The notes under the pieces: model-generated
What the model saw: the letters and a program-made list of their open reading frames with translations, nothing else
The model's database searches: none
Told to the model about the DNA's origin: nothing
Position numbers and translations under genes: made by a program
Source: a virus
Virus record (IMG/VR): IMGVR_UViG_3300025379_000012
Coordinates: 1 to 59,428 of that record
DNA: 59,428 bases
Reading direction: 5' to 3' (one strand)
Shown: piece by piece, positions 31,773 through 40,838 of the stretch
How positions within the stretch are numbered: the first letter of the stretch is position 1
Layout: the number at the start of each line of letters is the position of its first letter

Positions 31773-33260
31773 ATGAACAAGCCCAACATTGACCAGATGA
31801 GATTGGCGCTCCTAAACAAAGGGGGCATCGTATCTCTACTCCGTAAGCATGGACGCCCAGCAGAGAGCGACCTAGATGCAATGAGGAAGCTGAGCAACGG
31901 ACACAGGGTGTTTGTAGCGCACGAGCAAGACGAGGCACCTAGAGAGATTAAGTCAGTCAGTGAGATGCATGGCTACACGCCTGACCAGATATACACGGTC
32001 GCACCGCATCACGAAGCCAAGGGCGGCTCTGCGCACATGAACAATGGTGGTGGGCTTGAGAAGTTCCTGAAGAAAAGCAAGATCAAACAACGCGTGTATC
32101 ACGGCACTGGCGCAAACGTCATGGACTTCAAGCCATCACGAATGGGCGCAATGGGGCCAGGTGTTTATGTCACTACCGATCCAGAGGTTGCGTCTGGCTA
32201 TGCCAACGTCGTCAACAATGGACGAGAGCAAAACAATCCAAACGTGTTGCCTTTGCACATTCAAGCCCGTAACCCATTCACGATCAGCCATGTAAACAAG
32301 TCGCATGATGAGCTGTTCAAGCATTTTGATCCAGAAGGCAAATTGACTGATGAGCAAGTAATTAAGTTGGTCAAGAAGGCTGGCCATGATGCGATTCATG
32401 CAATTGAAAGCGGAGAAATCAATATGCTTGATTCGCGCCGCATCAAATCAGCCATCGGCAACCGTGGCACCTACGACACCAACGAACACGACATCATCAA
32501 AGCCGATGGCGGCCAGGTAGACATGGACAGGATGCGCCTTGAGCTGATGAACAAGGGTGGATTGTCCAAGCAAGAGCGCAGGGCTAACCGCAAGAAATTT
32601 ATGGAGCCAAGCAAAGACAAGCGCCGCTTTTATCATGGATCTAAAGAGCCAAACATTGTTGAGTTCAAAACCAGAAAGCAAATTGCTGATGAGAACTATC
32701 CAGATGATCCATCAAATGATTACAGGGATGAGCGCAACGCGGTGTTCCTGTCGCCTGATCCAAAGTTCACTCGCCACTTCTCGGTAGAAGGGTACACCGA
32801 CACTGGGCAAGCACCTACAACGTACCCAGTGCATGTGCAAGCAAGGAACCCATTTGACTTTGATAATCCAAAGCATCGTGAAAACCTGTGGAAAACATAT
32901 CACGACATTTATTACAACCCTGAGTCTGAGTTGTATGCGCACGGGCCGCATGACACAGCCAGCGAGAAGACTCTTGCTGAGATGCGAATGAAAAAGAGAA
33001 TTTATGAATCGCATAAAGATGAAAACAATTGGCCGTTGTTTGAGAACCCTAACGTTCAAGAAGCAATACAAGACATGGGGCACGATTCGTTCTACATCAA
33101 AGAACGCGGAACCAAAAACCTTGGCGTGTACGATCCAAGAAGGATCAAGTCAGCCATTGGTAACCGTGGTACATACGACATCAATGAACCAGACATTAAC
33201 AAGAAGAACGGCGGCATCACCCACGCCCACCACCTAGATATAGAAGAGCGACCACTATGA
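31773..33260 (+). CDS. Polyvalent-type protein with two ADP-ribosyltransferase-like domains
   Basis: A 495-residue protein with two ART-like domains. Domain 1 has RVYHGT (107-112) and GPGVYVTTDPEVASGYA (128-144); domain 2 has RFYHGS (285-290) and AVFLSPDP (323-330). Each ends in the same segment RRIKSAIGNRGTYD (222-235 and near 458). These match the ART-PolyVal toxin-like domains described in polyvalent proteins of phages and conjugative elements. A short motif MRLALLNKGG or MRLELMNKGG precedes each domain (residues 9-18 and 254-263). It lies between terL and portal, so it may be packaged and injected; the target is unknown. Confidence 0.72.
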   Translation: MNKPNIDQMRLALLNKGGIVSLLRKHGRPAESDLDAMRKLSNGHRVFVAHEQDEAPREIKSVSEMHGYTPDQIYTVAPHHEAKGGSAHMNNGGGLEKFLKKSKIKQRVYHGTGANVMDFKPSRMGAMGPGVYVTTDPEVASGYANVVNNGREQNNPNVLPLHIQARNPFTISHVNKSHDELFKHFDPEGKLTDEQVIKLVKKAGHDAIHAIESGEINMLDSRRIKSAIGNRGTYDTNEHDIIKADGGQVDMDRMRLELMNKGGLSKQERRANRKKFMEPSKDKRRFYHGSKEPNIVEFKTRKQIADENYPDDPSNDYRDERNAVFLSPDPKFTRHFSVEGYTDTGQAPTTYPVHVQARNPFDFDNPKHRENLWKTYHDIYYNPESELYAHGPHDTASEKTLAEMRMKKRIYESHKDENNWPLFENPNVQEAIQDMGHDSFYIKERGTKNLGVYDPRRIKSAIGNRGTYDINEPDINKKNGGITHAHHLDIEERPL

Positions 33261-36200
33261 AAGAACTTGTAGGAAAAGGTAAACCTTTTTACTCGGCACT
33301 TGATCGGGCGTTAGAAACATTGCCAGAGAAGGCTAGTCCTGAGCAAATTGTCAATCATCTAATTAAGATGGGTGTTAAGCCACAAGAGATAATAGATCGT
33401 CGAATGGACAAAGAAGTTGGTGCGCCGTTGATACCGCGTGAGCGCACAGTTAAGCTTAAGAAGCCTGACGATAAGGGGCGAACAGAAATCGTTGAGCCTT
33501 ACTTTGAGACAACAAGAGTTAGTGGTGCCAAGGCTATACCGCGCAAAGTAGTTTCTGAACTGGCACAAAAGAACCCAATGGTTGCACCAGTTGAGAAGGT
33601 GCTTGGCAAGATGAGCGATTCCGAGTTCTTACAAAGAGCTAATGACATAGCCGAACAGAATTTTGGCGTGCCCTACGGCCAGTTAGATCATGAGAAGCAA
33701 AGTTCAATTGAAGGCTACATAGATGAGGATACATCTTATCATCGAGCATACACATTACCTGGTGGTGAGAACTACCGTGAGATGTTGATTAAGGCTCCGA
33801 AAGGCGGAGAGGAGTTTCCTGGCGTATCAAATCACTTTGGTGGTGAACCTGGCATCCTTGCAAGTATGCGATTAAAAGATCGTATTGGCCCTAATGGTGA
33901 GAAGCTTTTACACCTAGAGGAGTTGCAGTCTGACTGGCATCAGCAAGGGCGTGAGGTTGGATATAAACGACCTAATACGGGTGGTTTGCCTGAACTTAAA
34001 GAGGGTTGGAAATATGAAGATTTCAATGGAAAGATTGGAATTCGTGATCCTCGTGGAATACTTGCGGTAGCAGTTGAAAAACCTGAAGATGCTATTCGTT
34101 ACATAAGAGAAAACGGTTGGGCAAAACCAAACTCAGGCGTACCTGATGCCCCATTCAAAAAGAACTGGGAAGAGATGGCGCTCAAGCGATTGATTCATCA
34201 TGCCGCTGAGAAGGGTTACCACGGCATTGTTGTGACGCCAGGCCATGAGCAGGCAGACCGTTACAGCTTGGCCAAACACATCAATGAACTTCATTTATCT
34301 GGCACAAACTTAGTTGCATACGATCACAATGGCAATGAAGTCATTAAAAAAACTGGCGTCACTTCACAAGAGTTGCCATCGCTTGTTGGCAAAGAAACGG
34401 CAGAAAAATTGATGGCACAACAGCCGCAGGGTACTTTACGTTCATTGACTGGTCAAAACCTTGAAGTCGGTGGCGAAGGCATGAAGGGCTTTTACGACAA
34501 AAAGGTGCCTAACATCCTCAACAGCATCGGCAAGAAGTACGGTGTGAAAACGCAGTTGCATGCACATCCAATCAAAACTGAGCGTGAGCAAATGGTTCCT
34601 GACAATGCTGGCCTCGGAATGATTCGATCAGGCAAACCTGAGTATGCTCATGCACATCATTTCCCCATAACAGAAGAGATGCGCAAAGATGTATTGACTA
34701 ATGGCCTGCCCTTGTATGCTGAAGGTGGTGGTGTTCCTAGCCAGCATAGGGCACAATTCGAGAAGACGTTAGCAGACCTTAAGATAAGGACTGAGCTTAA
34801 TAAAAAGTACAACGACTTGTACGAAAAAAAGCGCGTAGAAAATCAACCGACTATTCAAGAGTTCTATGCTATGCATGGAATACAACACAAAGCCGAAGGA
34901 GGCGCCGTGCAACCATCCCTTAACCATATGCGCATGGCGCTAATGACCGGCGGTAAGATACCGTACACAGACATATCTAACATAGGCGCAGACGAAGCAC
35001 CTAGCATGGGCGTTAAGGCGTTTATTAATCCTAATGAGCGCAACAACATGGGACCTGGTGGCGTACAGTTACCAACTGGTGGGATCGATATGAACCCGCA
35101 ACAGCCTGGCCAACAGTTAATGCCACAGCAACCACAACAACAACCGCAAGGACAGCCCTCCCCGCTCAGCGCAGGAGCATCTAGCCCATTACAGCAACCA
35201 CCTAGCAACATATTGCAGATGACACCGCAAGGTCAGGCGATGAATGCTATGACACCTCCTAAGCAGATGGCTGAAGGCGGTGAAGTTGAACATATGGCCA
35301 ATGGCGGCTACATGACGCCAGAAGATCACTATCATCAATTGTTGATGCGTCATTACATGGGAGACAAGCTTAGCAAGGCGGATAACATAGCTTTGGGTTT
35401 GTATCACCGAGTAGGTGGTGGAAAGAAATTAAACAAGCCAATAGGTGAATATCAGTTTAATGTTGCGCCTAATCTTAATGTGAACATGGCTCCTGAAAAA
35501 ATAATTACTCCAGAAGATTTGTTTGGAGGCCATGGCATGCCATTTATTGGCGACTCTTCAATGGCTGGAAGAATTATTACTGGTGCGGAAGGGCATCAGT
35601 TTGATCAACCCGTGGAGGTTGAAGGCGGTCATGATTACATGCGTGCCAATGCCTTACATAAAGATAAGTCTAAGCGTGCCATATGGGCAAGCGCTCCAGG
35701 CAAGATTAAACATTTAACCCAGAAAGCTGAAAGGCTAAAGACCAAAGGACCCGTATATGGCATACATACTGGTATGTCTCCTACTGGCGTAGATTTTTCT
35801 CACATGCCTGCTGAAGTCTTGGGAGAGATGGTTAAGAAATCAAAGATAACCAAAAAATCTGAAAAAGAATTTAACAAAGAAATGAGCGCCAGGTTTAAAG
35901 ACTTTCCTGGATTGATGCACGAGGACTTGCATGAAATGCTCAGAGCACCAGGATCTGGTGAATTACGCAAGCATTTTGTAAAGCGTATGGCGACAGATAA
36001 ATATCAGAATGCAGGATTTCCAGAAATTGCAATGGCTAGATTGGCCGTACAGCATCCTAACTTAATGCAACATGATGAACCAGGCAAAGAGTATGTTGGA
36101 TCTAGTATTGGTAGATTTAATCCTAACTATAGTCTTGTAGACAATCCAGTTAATCCACATCATTCATATCCAGCCGTAATTGGCGGTGAATACGTTGGTG

Positions 36201-36490
36201 CTCTGCACTCAGAAAAAGATAAGCCATTGTTAACAACAAAAGACTTTTTTCATGAGTTTCATAAATTACGTAGAGAGTTTAATGCTCCAGAAGGTGGAGA
36301 CAGACGTGCGTTTGAATTAGCACAACCTGTACAAAAATTTGATCAAGAGTGGCTTGATAAAGTAATGCCGATTTATCTTGCAAGACGCAAACAACTAACT
36401 GGTAAGAAAAAAGGCGGAAGTGCAAGACTCTCCACAAATAAAGACATGATGCAATTAGAATTGATGCGCAAACCTAAAAAGGCTAAATGA
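33257..36490 (+). CDS. Large polyvalent protein (LPD-type)
   Basis: A 1077-residue multidomain protein. The N-terminus (FYSALDRALETLPEKASPEQ) and a region at about 215-420 (LHLEELQSDWHQQGREVGY; VPDAPFKKNWEEMALKRLI; GMKGFYDKKVPNILN) match large polyvalent-associated domains. A Pro/Gln linker (about 610-670) carries AEGG-type motifs. A C-terminal domain from about 710 (EVEGGHDYMRANAL; HEDLHEMLRAPGSGELRKHF; DKYQNAGFPEIAMARLA) is also known from such proteins. The MRMALMTGG motif recurs near 565 and a MQLELMRK motif near the end. It is probably ejected with DNA to protect it or act on the host (inference). Confidence 0.65.
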   Translation: MKELVGKGKPFYSALDRALETLPEKASPEQIVNHLIKMGVKPQEIIDRRMDKEVGAPLIPRERTVKLKKPDDKGRTEIVEPYFETTRVSGAKAIPRKVVSELAQKNPMVAPVEKVLGKMSDSEFLQRANDIAEQNFGVPYGQLDHEKQSSIEGYIDEDTSYHRAYTLPGGENYREMLIKAPKGGEEFPGVSNHFGGEPGILASMRLKDRIGPNGEKLLHLEELQSDWHQQGREVGYKRPNTGGLPELKEGWKYEDFNGKIGIRDPRGILAVAVEKPEDAIRYIRENGWAKPNSGVPDAPFKKNWEEMALKRLIHHAAEKGYHGIVVTPGHEQADRYSLAKHINELHLSGTNLVAYDHNGNEVIKKTGVTSQELPSLVGKETAEKLMAQQPQGTLRSLTGQNLEVGGEGMKGFYDKKVPNILNSIGKKYGVKTQLHAHPIKTEREQMVPDNAGLGMIRSGKPEYAHAHHFPITEEMRKDVLTNGLPLYAEGGGVPSQHRAQFEKTLADLKIRTELNKKYNDLYEKKRVENQPTIQEFYAMHGIQHKAEGGAVQPSLNHMRMALMTGGKIPYTDISNIGADEAPSMGVKAFINPNERNNMGPGGVQLPTGGIDMNPQQPGQQLMPQQPQQQPQGQPSPLSAGASSPLQQPPSNILQMTPQGQAMNAMTPPKQMAEGGEVEHMANGGYMTPEDHYHQLLMRHYMGDKLSKADNIALGLYHRVGGGKKLNKPIGEYQFNVAPNLNVNMAPEKIITPEDLFGGHGMPFIGDSSMAGRIITGAEGHQFDQPVEVEGGHDYMRANALHKDKSKRAIWASAPGKIKHLTQKAERLKTKGPVYGIHTGMSPTGVDFSHMPAEVLGEMVKKSKITKKSEKEFNKEMSARFKDFPGLMHEDLHEMLRAPGSGELRKHFVKRMATDKYQNAGFPEIAMARLAVQHPNLMQHDEPGKEYVGSSIGRFNPNYSLVDNPVNPHHSYPAVIGGEYVGALHSEKDKPLLTTKDFFHEFHKLRREFNAPEGGDRRAFELAQPVQKFDQEWLDKVMPIYLARRKQLTGKKKGGSARLSTNKDMMQLELMRKPKKAK

Positions 36491-38955
36491 TGGATCAAGA
36501 ACCAGAATACATTGAAAATGAAGACGGCAGTGCTAATGTCACTATGCCGGAAGAGGATCTTGACATTGAAGAGATGCCAGATGGGAGCGCGGTTGTAAAC
36601 ACGCCTAATGATGGCCCAGAAGAGAATCCTGATTTCTACGGCAACATGGCGGATGGTTACGCTGAGTATGAATTAAACACGTTAGCGTCAAGGTATATTG
36701 ATCTACTCAGAAAAGACAAAGACGCACGTGAGCAAAGAGATAAGCAGTATGAAGAGGGTATCCGCCGTACTGGTATGGGTAATGATGCGCCAGGTGGTGC
36801 AACGTTTATGGGTGCATCTAAAGTTGTTCACCCTGCTATGGCAGAAGGCTGTGTAGACTTTGCCGCCCGTGCAATTAAAGAGATGTTTCCGCCAGATGGT
36901 CCAGTCAGAACTAAGATCCTTGGCAAGATGGATGACATCAAAGCTGAGCGTGCTGAGCGTAAGCGCGATTATTTGAATTGGCAGATTACTGAGCAGATTG
37001 AAGAGTTTAGAGACGAGCAAGAGCAGTTGCTGACACAGTTACCGCTGGGTGGCTCACAGTACTTTAAGCTGTGGTTTGACGAAGAGAAAAAGCGCCCCTG
37101 CGTTGAATTCTTACCGATTGACCGAGTGATCCTGCCCTTTGCGGCATCAAACTTCTACACGGCTCAGCGTGCGGCTGAAGTACACGAGATAACGCACTGG
37201 GAGTTCAATCGCAGGATAGCAAGCGGTATGTACCGTGATGTGGACGTGACTAGGGCTACACAAGAGATTGAGCCTAACCGCGTACAAAAGGCTAATGACA
37301 AAATTGAAGGTAAGAAGTACGAAGACAATGAGGACGGACTCAGAAAGGTCTATCACATCTATACGTACTTAGAGATGGAAGAGGACAAGTACACCAAAGG
37401 CAAGATGGCACCGTACATCTTGATGGTGGACGAGTTAAACCACCAGGTGATTGGTCTGTACCGTAACTGGGAAGAGCAAGACGAAACCATGACCAAGTTG
37501 GACTGGATCGTTGAGTTCAAGTTTATACCTTGGAGGGGAGCATATGCAATCGGTTTACCTCATCTTATTGGTGGTCTTAGTGCCGCCCTTACTGGTTCGC
37601 TTCGCGCTTTACTTGATTCAGCGCATATCAATAACTCTGCAACGATGCTTAAGCTCAAAGGAGCAAAGATCAGCGGACAATCGCAACAAGTAGAAGTTAC
37701 GCAGATTGTTGAGATAGAGGGAGCCCCAGGCGTCCAAGACATCAGGCAGATTGCTATGCCTATGCCGTTCAACCCACCTAGCCAAGTTTTATTTGAACTA
37801 CTAGGATGGCTAGATACGGCCGCTAAGGGCGTTGTTAGCACAAGTGAAGAGAAGATAGCGGACATCAACCAAAACGCGCCTGTAGGTACCACGCAAGCTC
37901 TTATCGAGCAAGGCGCCGCAGTGTTTAGCGCGATTCATGCACGCTTACATGAGTCACAAGGCCGTGTACTCAAGATCCTTTGCAGGCTCAATCGATGGCA
38001 CTTGGATGAGATGCGCAAGTCTGAGATTGTTGCGGATCTAGAGATTAACAAAGAAGACTTCAGCCGTAACACGGACGTTGTACCTGTTTCTGATCCACAC
38101 ATCTTCTCTGAAACACAAAGGATGGCTCAAAATCAGGCTGTACTGGCACTTGCTGAGAAGCACCCAGAAGAGTTCAACATGAACAAAGTGTTGTCCAGGT
38201 TCCTCAAGCAGATGAAGGTGCCAGACATCAATGAGTTAATGAAAGATACTCCAGCGCCAGAACAACGGACAAGTGCGGACGAAAATGCGGCGATGTTGTT
38301 GGGTCAGCCTGCGTATGCTTATATGCAACAAGACCACATTGCGCATATTCAAGATCACTTGCAGTTTGGCATGAACCCATTCCTGGGTCAGTCACCCTTT
38401 GCTGATCCTAACTACCTGAACAACTTAATTGAACACATAAAACAACACATGACGCTTTGGTATCTTAATAGATCCAACGGCTATGTTGCGCAAGCCAACA
38501 AAGGTAAGCCAATCGACAACTACGACGATCCAAGACTTACATCGACCTACGACAAGCTGTACACAAGCGTTGGCGGTCACTTGAAGTTGGACACGCAAGA
38601 AACGTTTGAGCAGTTTGCACCGCAATTCCAGCAGTTGATCCAGCAGGCTCAGCAACGTGCACAAGCGGCGCAAGGACAGTTACCGCCAGATGCACAAGTT
38701 GTTAAAGACACAAGCATGGCTGAGACACAGCGTAAGGCGGCGGCAGACAAGGCTAAGCAAATGTTTGACCAGGCTAAGTTGGCGGCTGATGCTCAGAAAA
38801 ATCAAGTTGATAATCAAACAAAGATTGCAATTGAGAATGCTAAGCTGACTCATGAAGCGATAACAAACATGGTGCAATCATCACCACCCGCCGCACCCGC
38901 GGTACAACCGGCGCAACCGCCACAACCTGAAGGAGCCCCAAATGGCAACGTCTGA
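36487..38955 (+). CDS. Portal protein
   Basis: An 822-residue protein of the P22/SU10-like portal class. Features: acidic N-terminal tail with two DGSAxV motifs; PGGATFMGASKVVHPAMAEG (clip and wing region); LPIDRVILPFAASNF; a central stem region (IPWRGAYAIGLPHLIGGLSA; ALLDSAHINNSATMLK); and a long Gln/Ala-rich coiled-coil C-terminus (from about 710) like a P22 barrel. It forms the dodecameric DNA gate. Its place after the terminase block and before the scaffold supports the call. Confidence 0.85.
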   Translation: MMDQEPEYIENEDGSANVTMPEEDLDIEEMPDGSAVVNTPNDGPEENPDFYGNMADGYAEYELNTLASRYIDLLRKDKDAREQRDKQYEEGIRRTGMGNDAPGGATFMGASKVVHPAMAEGCVDFAARAIKEMFPPDGPVRTKILGKMDDIKAERAERKRDYLNWQITEQIEEFRDEQEQLLTQLPLGGSQYFKLWFDEEKKRPCVEFLPIDRVILPFAASNFYTAQRAAEVHEITHWEFNRRIASGMYRDVDVTRATQEIEPNRVQKANDKIEGKKYEDNEDGLRKVYHIYTYLEMEEDKYTKGKMAPYILMVDELNHQVIGLYRNWEEQDETMTKLDWIVEFKFIPWRGAYAIGLPHLIGGLSAALTGSLRALLDSAHINNSATMLKLKGAKISGQSQQVEVTQIVEIEGAPGVQDIRQIAMPMPFNPPSQVLFELLGWLDTAAKGVVSTSEEKIADINQNAPVGTTQALIEQGAAVFSAIHARLHESQGRVLKILCRLNRWHLDEMRKSEIVADLEINKEDFSRNTDVVPVSDPHIFSETQRMAQNQAVLALAEKHPEEFNMNKVLSRFLKQMKVPDINELMKDTPAPEQRTSADENAAMLLGQPAYAYMQQDHIAHIQDHLQFGMNPFLGQSPFADPNYLNNLIEHIKQHMTLWYLNRSNGYVAQANKGKPIDNYDDPRLTSTYDKLYTSVGGHLKLDTQETFEQFAPQFQQLIQQAQQRAQAAQGQLPPDAQVVKDTSMAETQRKAAADKAKQMFDQAKLAADAQKNQVDNQTKIAIENAKLTHEAITNMVQSSPPAAPAVQPAQPPQPEGAPNGNV

Positions 38956-39097
38956 TGCAGAACAAAAGAGTGACATGGTACGTTACCGTACCCGTATGGC
39001 CCAAGGCGTAAAGCTTGACGGCACAAGCCTACAACCCAAAGGCGGTAATCAGCCTAAGAAGCCACAAGGCGGATTAGCACACGCTAAAAAGAAATGA
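38942..39097 (+). CDS. Small basic GG-motif protein
   Basis: A 51-residue protein overlapping the portal gene by 14 bases and the next gene by 4. It contains MVRYRTRMAQGVKLDG, then LQPKGGNQPKKPQGG and a Lys-rich end. The repeated [KQ]GG motif is shared with other virion-region proteins in this phage. Function unknown. Confidence 0.6.
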   Translation: MATSDAEQKSDMVRYRTRMAQGVKLDGTSLQPKGGNQPKKPQGGLAHAKKK

Positions 39098-39273
39098 TTT
39101 CAGCTCTGATCCATGTGATCAAACTGCACCAAGCTGAAATAGGAGCGGCTCTAGCGGACGGCAATGCCAGTACGTGGGAGTCGTATCAACGCATGGTTGG
39201 CGAGAATCAGGGGCTCAAGTATGTCCTTGATCAAATAAACCGCATGTTAGACGAAGAACGAAACCAAGAATAA
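39094..39273 (+). CDS. Small helical protein between portal and scaffold
   Basis: A 59-residue acidic helical protein (MISALIHVIKLHQAEIGAAL; WESYQRMVGENQGLKYVL). Similar short proteins occur next to portal genes in related phages. No function is assigned. It starts in an ATGA overlap with the previous gene. Confidence 0.6.
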   Translation: MISALIHVIKLHQAEIGAALADGNASTWESYQRMVGENQGLKYVLDQINRMLDEERNQE

Positions 39274-39275
39274 GT

Positions 39276-39345
39276 CCCCCTAAAGGACTGAGGCCGCGCT
39301 GAAAAGCGCTTTAACGATGCACCTGAAATATGGTGATTTTTAGGA
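39276..39345 (+). promoter_or_regulatory. Intergenic hairpin cluster before the capsid operon
   Basis: Three small hairpins lie in the 78-base gap. They are GTCC/GGAC (39275-39289), GCGCT-GAAA-AGCGC with a GNRA tetraloop (about 39297-39310), and CACC/GGTG (about 39321-39336) followed by ATTTTT. They may be an RNA processing or stabilising site, or a weak terminator. No clear promoter is seen. Confidence 0.4.
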
Positions 39346-39351
39346 GTTAGT

Positions 39352-39816
39352 ATGAGTGAAGCAAACGAACCGATTCAAATTATCGGTGGTAGTGAAGGTG
39401 TGTCCGATCCAACTGAGTTGGCATGGGCATTCCCAGACGTAAACCCTGGACAACGTCCATACGGTGGTCGAGTGATTGTGCAACTGCGTCGAATTAAAAA
39501 GAAACGTGGCCGTATCATCATTGTTGATGAAACCAAAGAAAACGAAAAGTGGAACAACATGATCGGTAAGATCGTGGCGATTGGTCCATTGGCGTTTAAG
39601 AACAAAGACACTATGCAACCCTGGGTCGAAGGCTCTTGGGCTGAGATTGGTGACTATGTTCGCGTGCCTAGGTGGGGCGGAGATCGTTGGGAGCGATTAG
39701 TTCCTGGCGAGGCTAACGAAGAGTACCCAGACCCAGTGCTATTCATGACAATCAACGACCATGAACTGATTGCGGCGGTCACAGATGACCCGCTATCGTT
39801 CAAAGTTTACGTATAA
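39352..39816 (+). CDS. GroES-like co-chaperonin fold protein
   Basis: A 154-residue protein. PYGGRVIVQLRRIKKKRGRI, then IGKIVAIGPLAF and GDYVRVPRWGGD, with DHELIAAVTDDP at the end, is the Cpn10 beta-barrel pattern (mobile-loop region around residues 45-60). Phage GroES analogues such as T4 gp31 help the host GroEL fold capsid protein. Located directly upstream of scaffold and head genes, which fits that role. Whether it still engages GroEL is unknown. Confidence 0.75.
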   Translation: MSEANEPIQIIGGSEGVSDPTELAWAFPDVNPGQRPYGGRVIVQLRRIKKKRGRIIIVDETKENEKWNNMIGKIVAIGPLAFKNKDTMQPWVEGSWAEIGDYVRVPRWGGDRWERLVPGEANEEYPDPVLFMTINDHELIAAVTDDPLSFKVYV

Positions 39817-39828
39817 AAGGACACAATC

Positions 39829-40821
39829 ATGGCAACTGATACAAAAGATTCAGCAGAACTGGACATTTTGGAAGAGAAAGACGGTTCTGCGGTGGTAGAT
39901 ATACCCGCAGATATGAACATTGGCGACGATGTTGAGGTCGAAAACGCGATTGAATCGCGCTCCGAAGAGCCTCCAAAGGCTGAAAACGAAGATGACGACC
40001 ACCCAGACGACGATGAAGCGCTCAGAGCGGCCAAAAGAAACCGTCGTAGGGCTAAAAAAGACCTAATCCGCAAGACAAACGAAGAAAAAGACCTGCGTTT
40101 ACAGCAATTACAGCGTGAAAACGAGGAATTCAAGCGTCGTTTATCCAATGTTGAGGATAGAACACGTCAAAACGACATTTTGCGTATAGAAAAGAACATA
40201 GAAGATAGCCAAGTACGCTTGGAATACGCAAAAATGAAGTTAGCAGAGGCTGTAAGCTCTAATGACGGCCAGGCTATGGTAGAGGCGCAAGACCTTTTTA
40301 CCACTGCTAAGCAAGAAATAGCTGAGTTACAACAGTACAAGAATCGTATGGCTGAACAGCCACGACAACAACAAAGAAACGATGATGTTGCAATGCCTGA
40401 TCCTTCAGTTCAGCGCAACGCGGCAGAGTGGATGCGTCGTAATTCTTGGTATAACCCGAACTCAAGTGACCGCGATGTCATGGTGGCAAAGAAGCACGAT
40501 GAAGCGATGGTTGCAGAGGGATGGGATCCGTCCGATAAAGATTATTGGGAAGAATTAGATAGTCGCTTGCAAAAAGCACTGCCACATCGTTACAATGCAT
40601 CAACGGACAGTGATTCTGTTGTTCGTAAACCGAGGAACGTTGTGGGAAGTTCTGGACGAGAAGCATCGGCGGCCTATGGGGGCAGAAATAACTCCCAGTT
40701 CGTGCTTTCACCTGAGAGGGTAAGGGCAATGAAGGAAGCAGGCGCTTGGGACAATCCAGTTCGCAAAAAAGCAATGGTCGAAAGCTTCATGAAGTACGAC
40801 CGTCAAAACCGCAATAACTAA
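39829..40821 (+). CDS. Scaffolding protein
   Basis: A 330-residue acidic N-terminus plus long coiled coil (about 75-175: NRRRAKKDLIRKTNEEKDLR; LQQLQRENEEFKRRLSNVED) and a helical C-terminus (FVLSPERVRAMKEAGAWDNP). It sits between portal and capsid genes, as scaffolds do. The N-terminus has DGSAVVDIPAD, nearly the same as a motif in the portal protein, and AIESRSEEP encoded across a dispersed near-palindrome. Confidence 0.8.
   Translation: MATDTKDSAELDILEEKDGSAVVDIPADMNIGDDVEVENAIESRSEEPPKAENEDDDHPDDDEALRAAKRNRRRAKKDLIRKTNEEKDLRLQQLQRENEEFKRRLSNVEDRTRQNDILRIEKNIEDSQVRLEYAKMKLAEAVSSNDGQAMVEAQDLFTTAKQEIAELQQYKNRMAEQPRQQQRNDDVAMPDPSVQRNAAEWMRRNSWYNPNSSDRDVMVAKKHDEAMVAEGWDPSDKDYWEELDSRLQKALPHRYNASTDSDSVVRKPRNVVGSSGREASAAYGGRNNSQFVLSPERVRAMKEAGAWDNPVRKKAMVESFMKYDRQNRNN
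39945..39959 (+). repeat. Dispersed near-palindrome, copy 7
   Basis: Full 15-base form CGCGATTGAATCGCG inside the scaffold gene, encoding A-I-E-S-R in the acidic disordered N-terminal region. Confidence 0.9.
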
Positions 40822-40838
40822 TACTTGGAGAATAAATT

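Noticed and set aside
35080-35215. Pro/Gln-rich repeats in the 33257 gene as a possible CRISPR or DNA repeat
   Set aside because: Explained by a low-complexity CAA/CAG/CCG codon stretch that encodes the linker; no spacer pattern.
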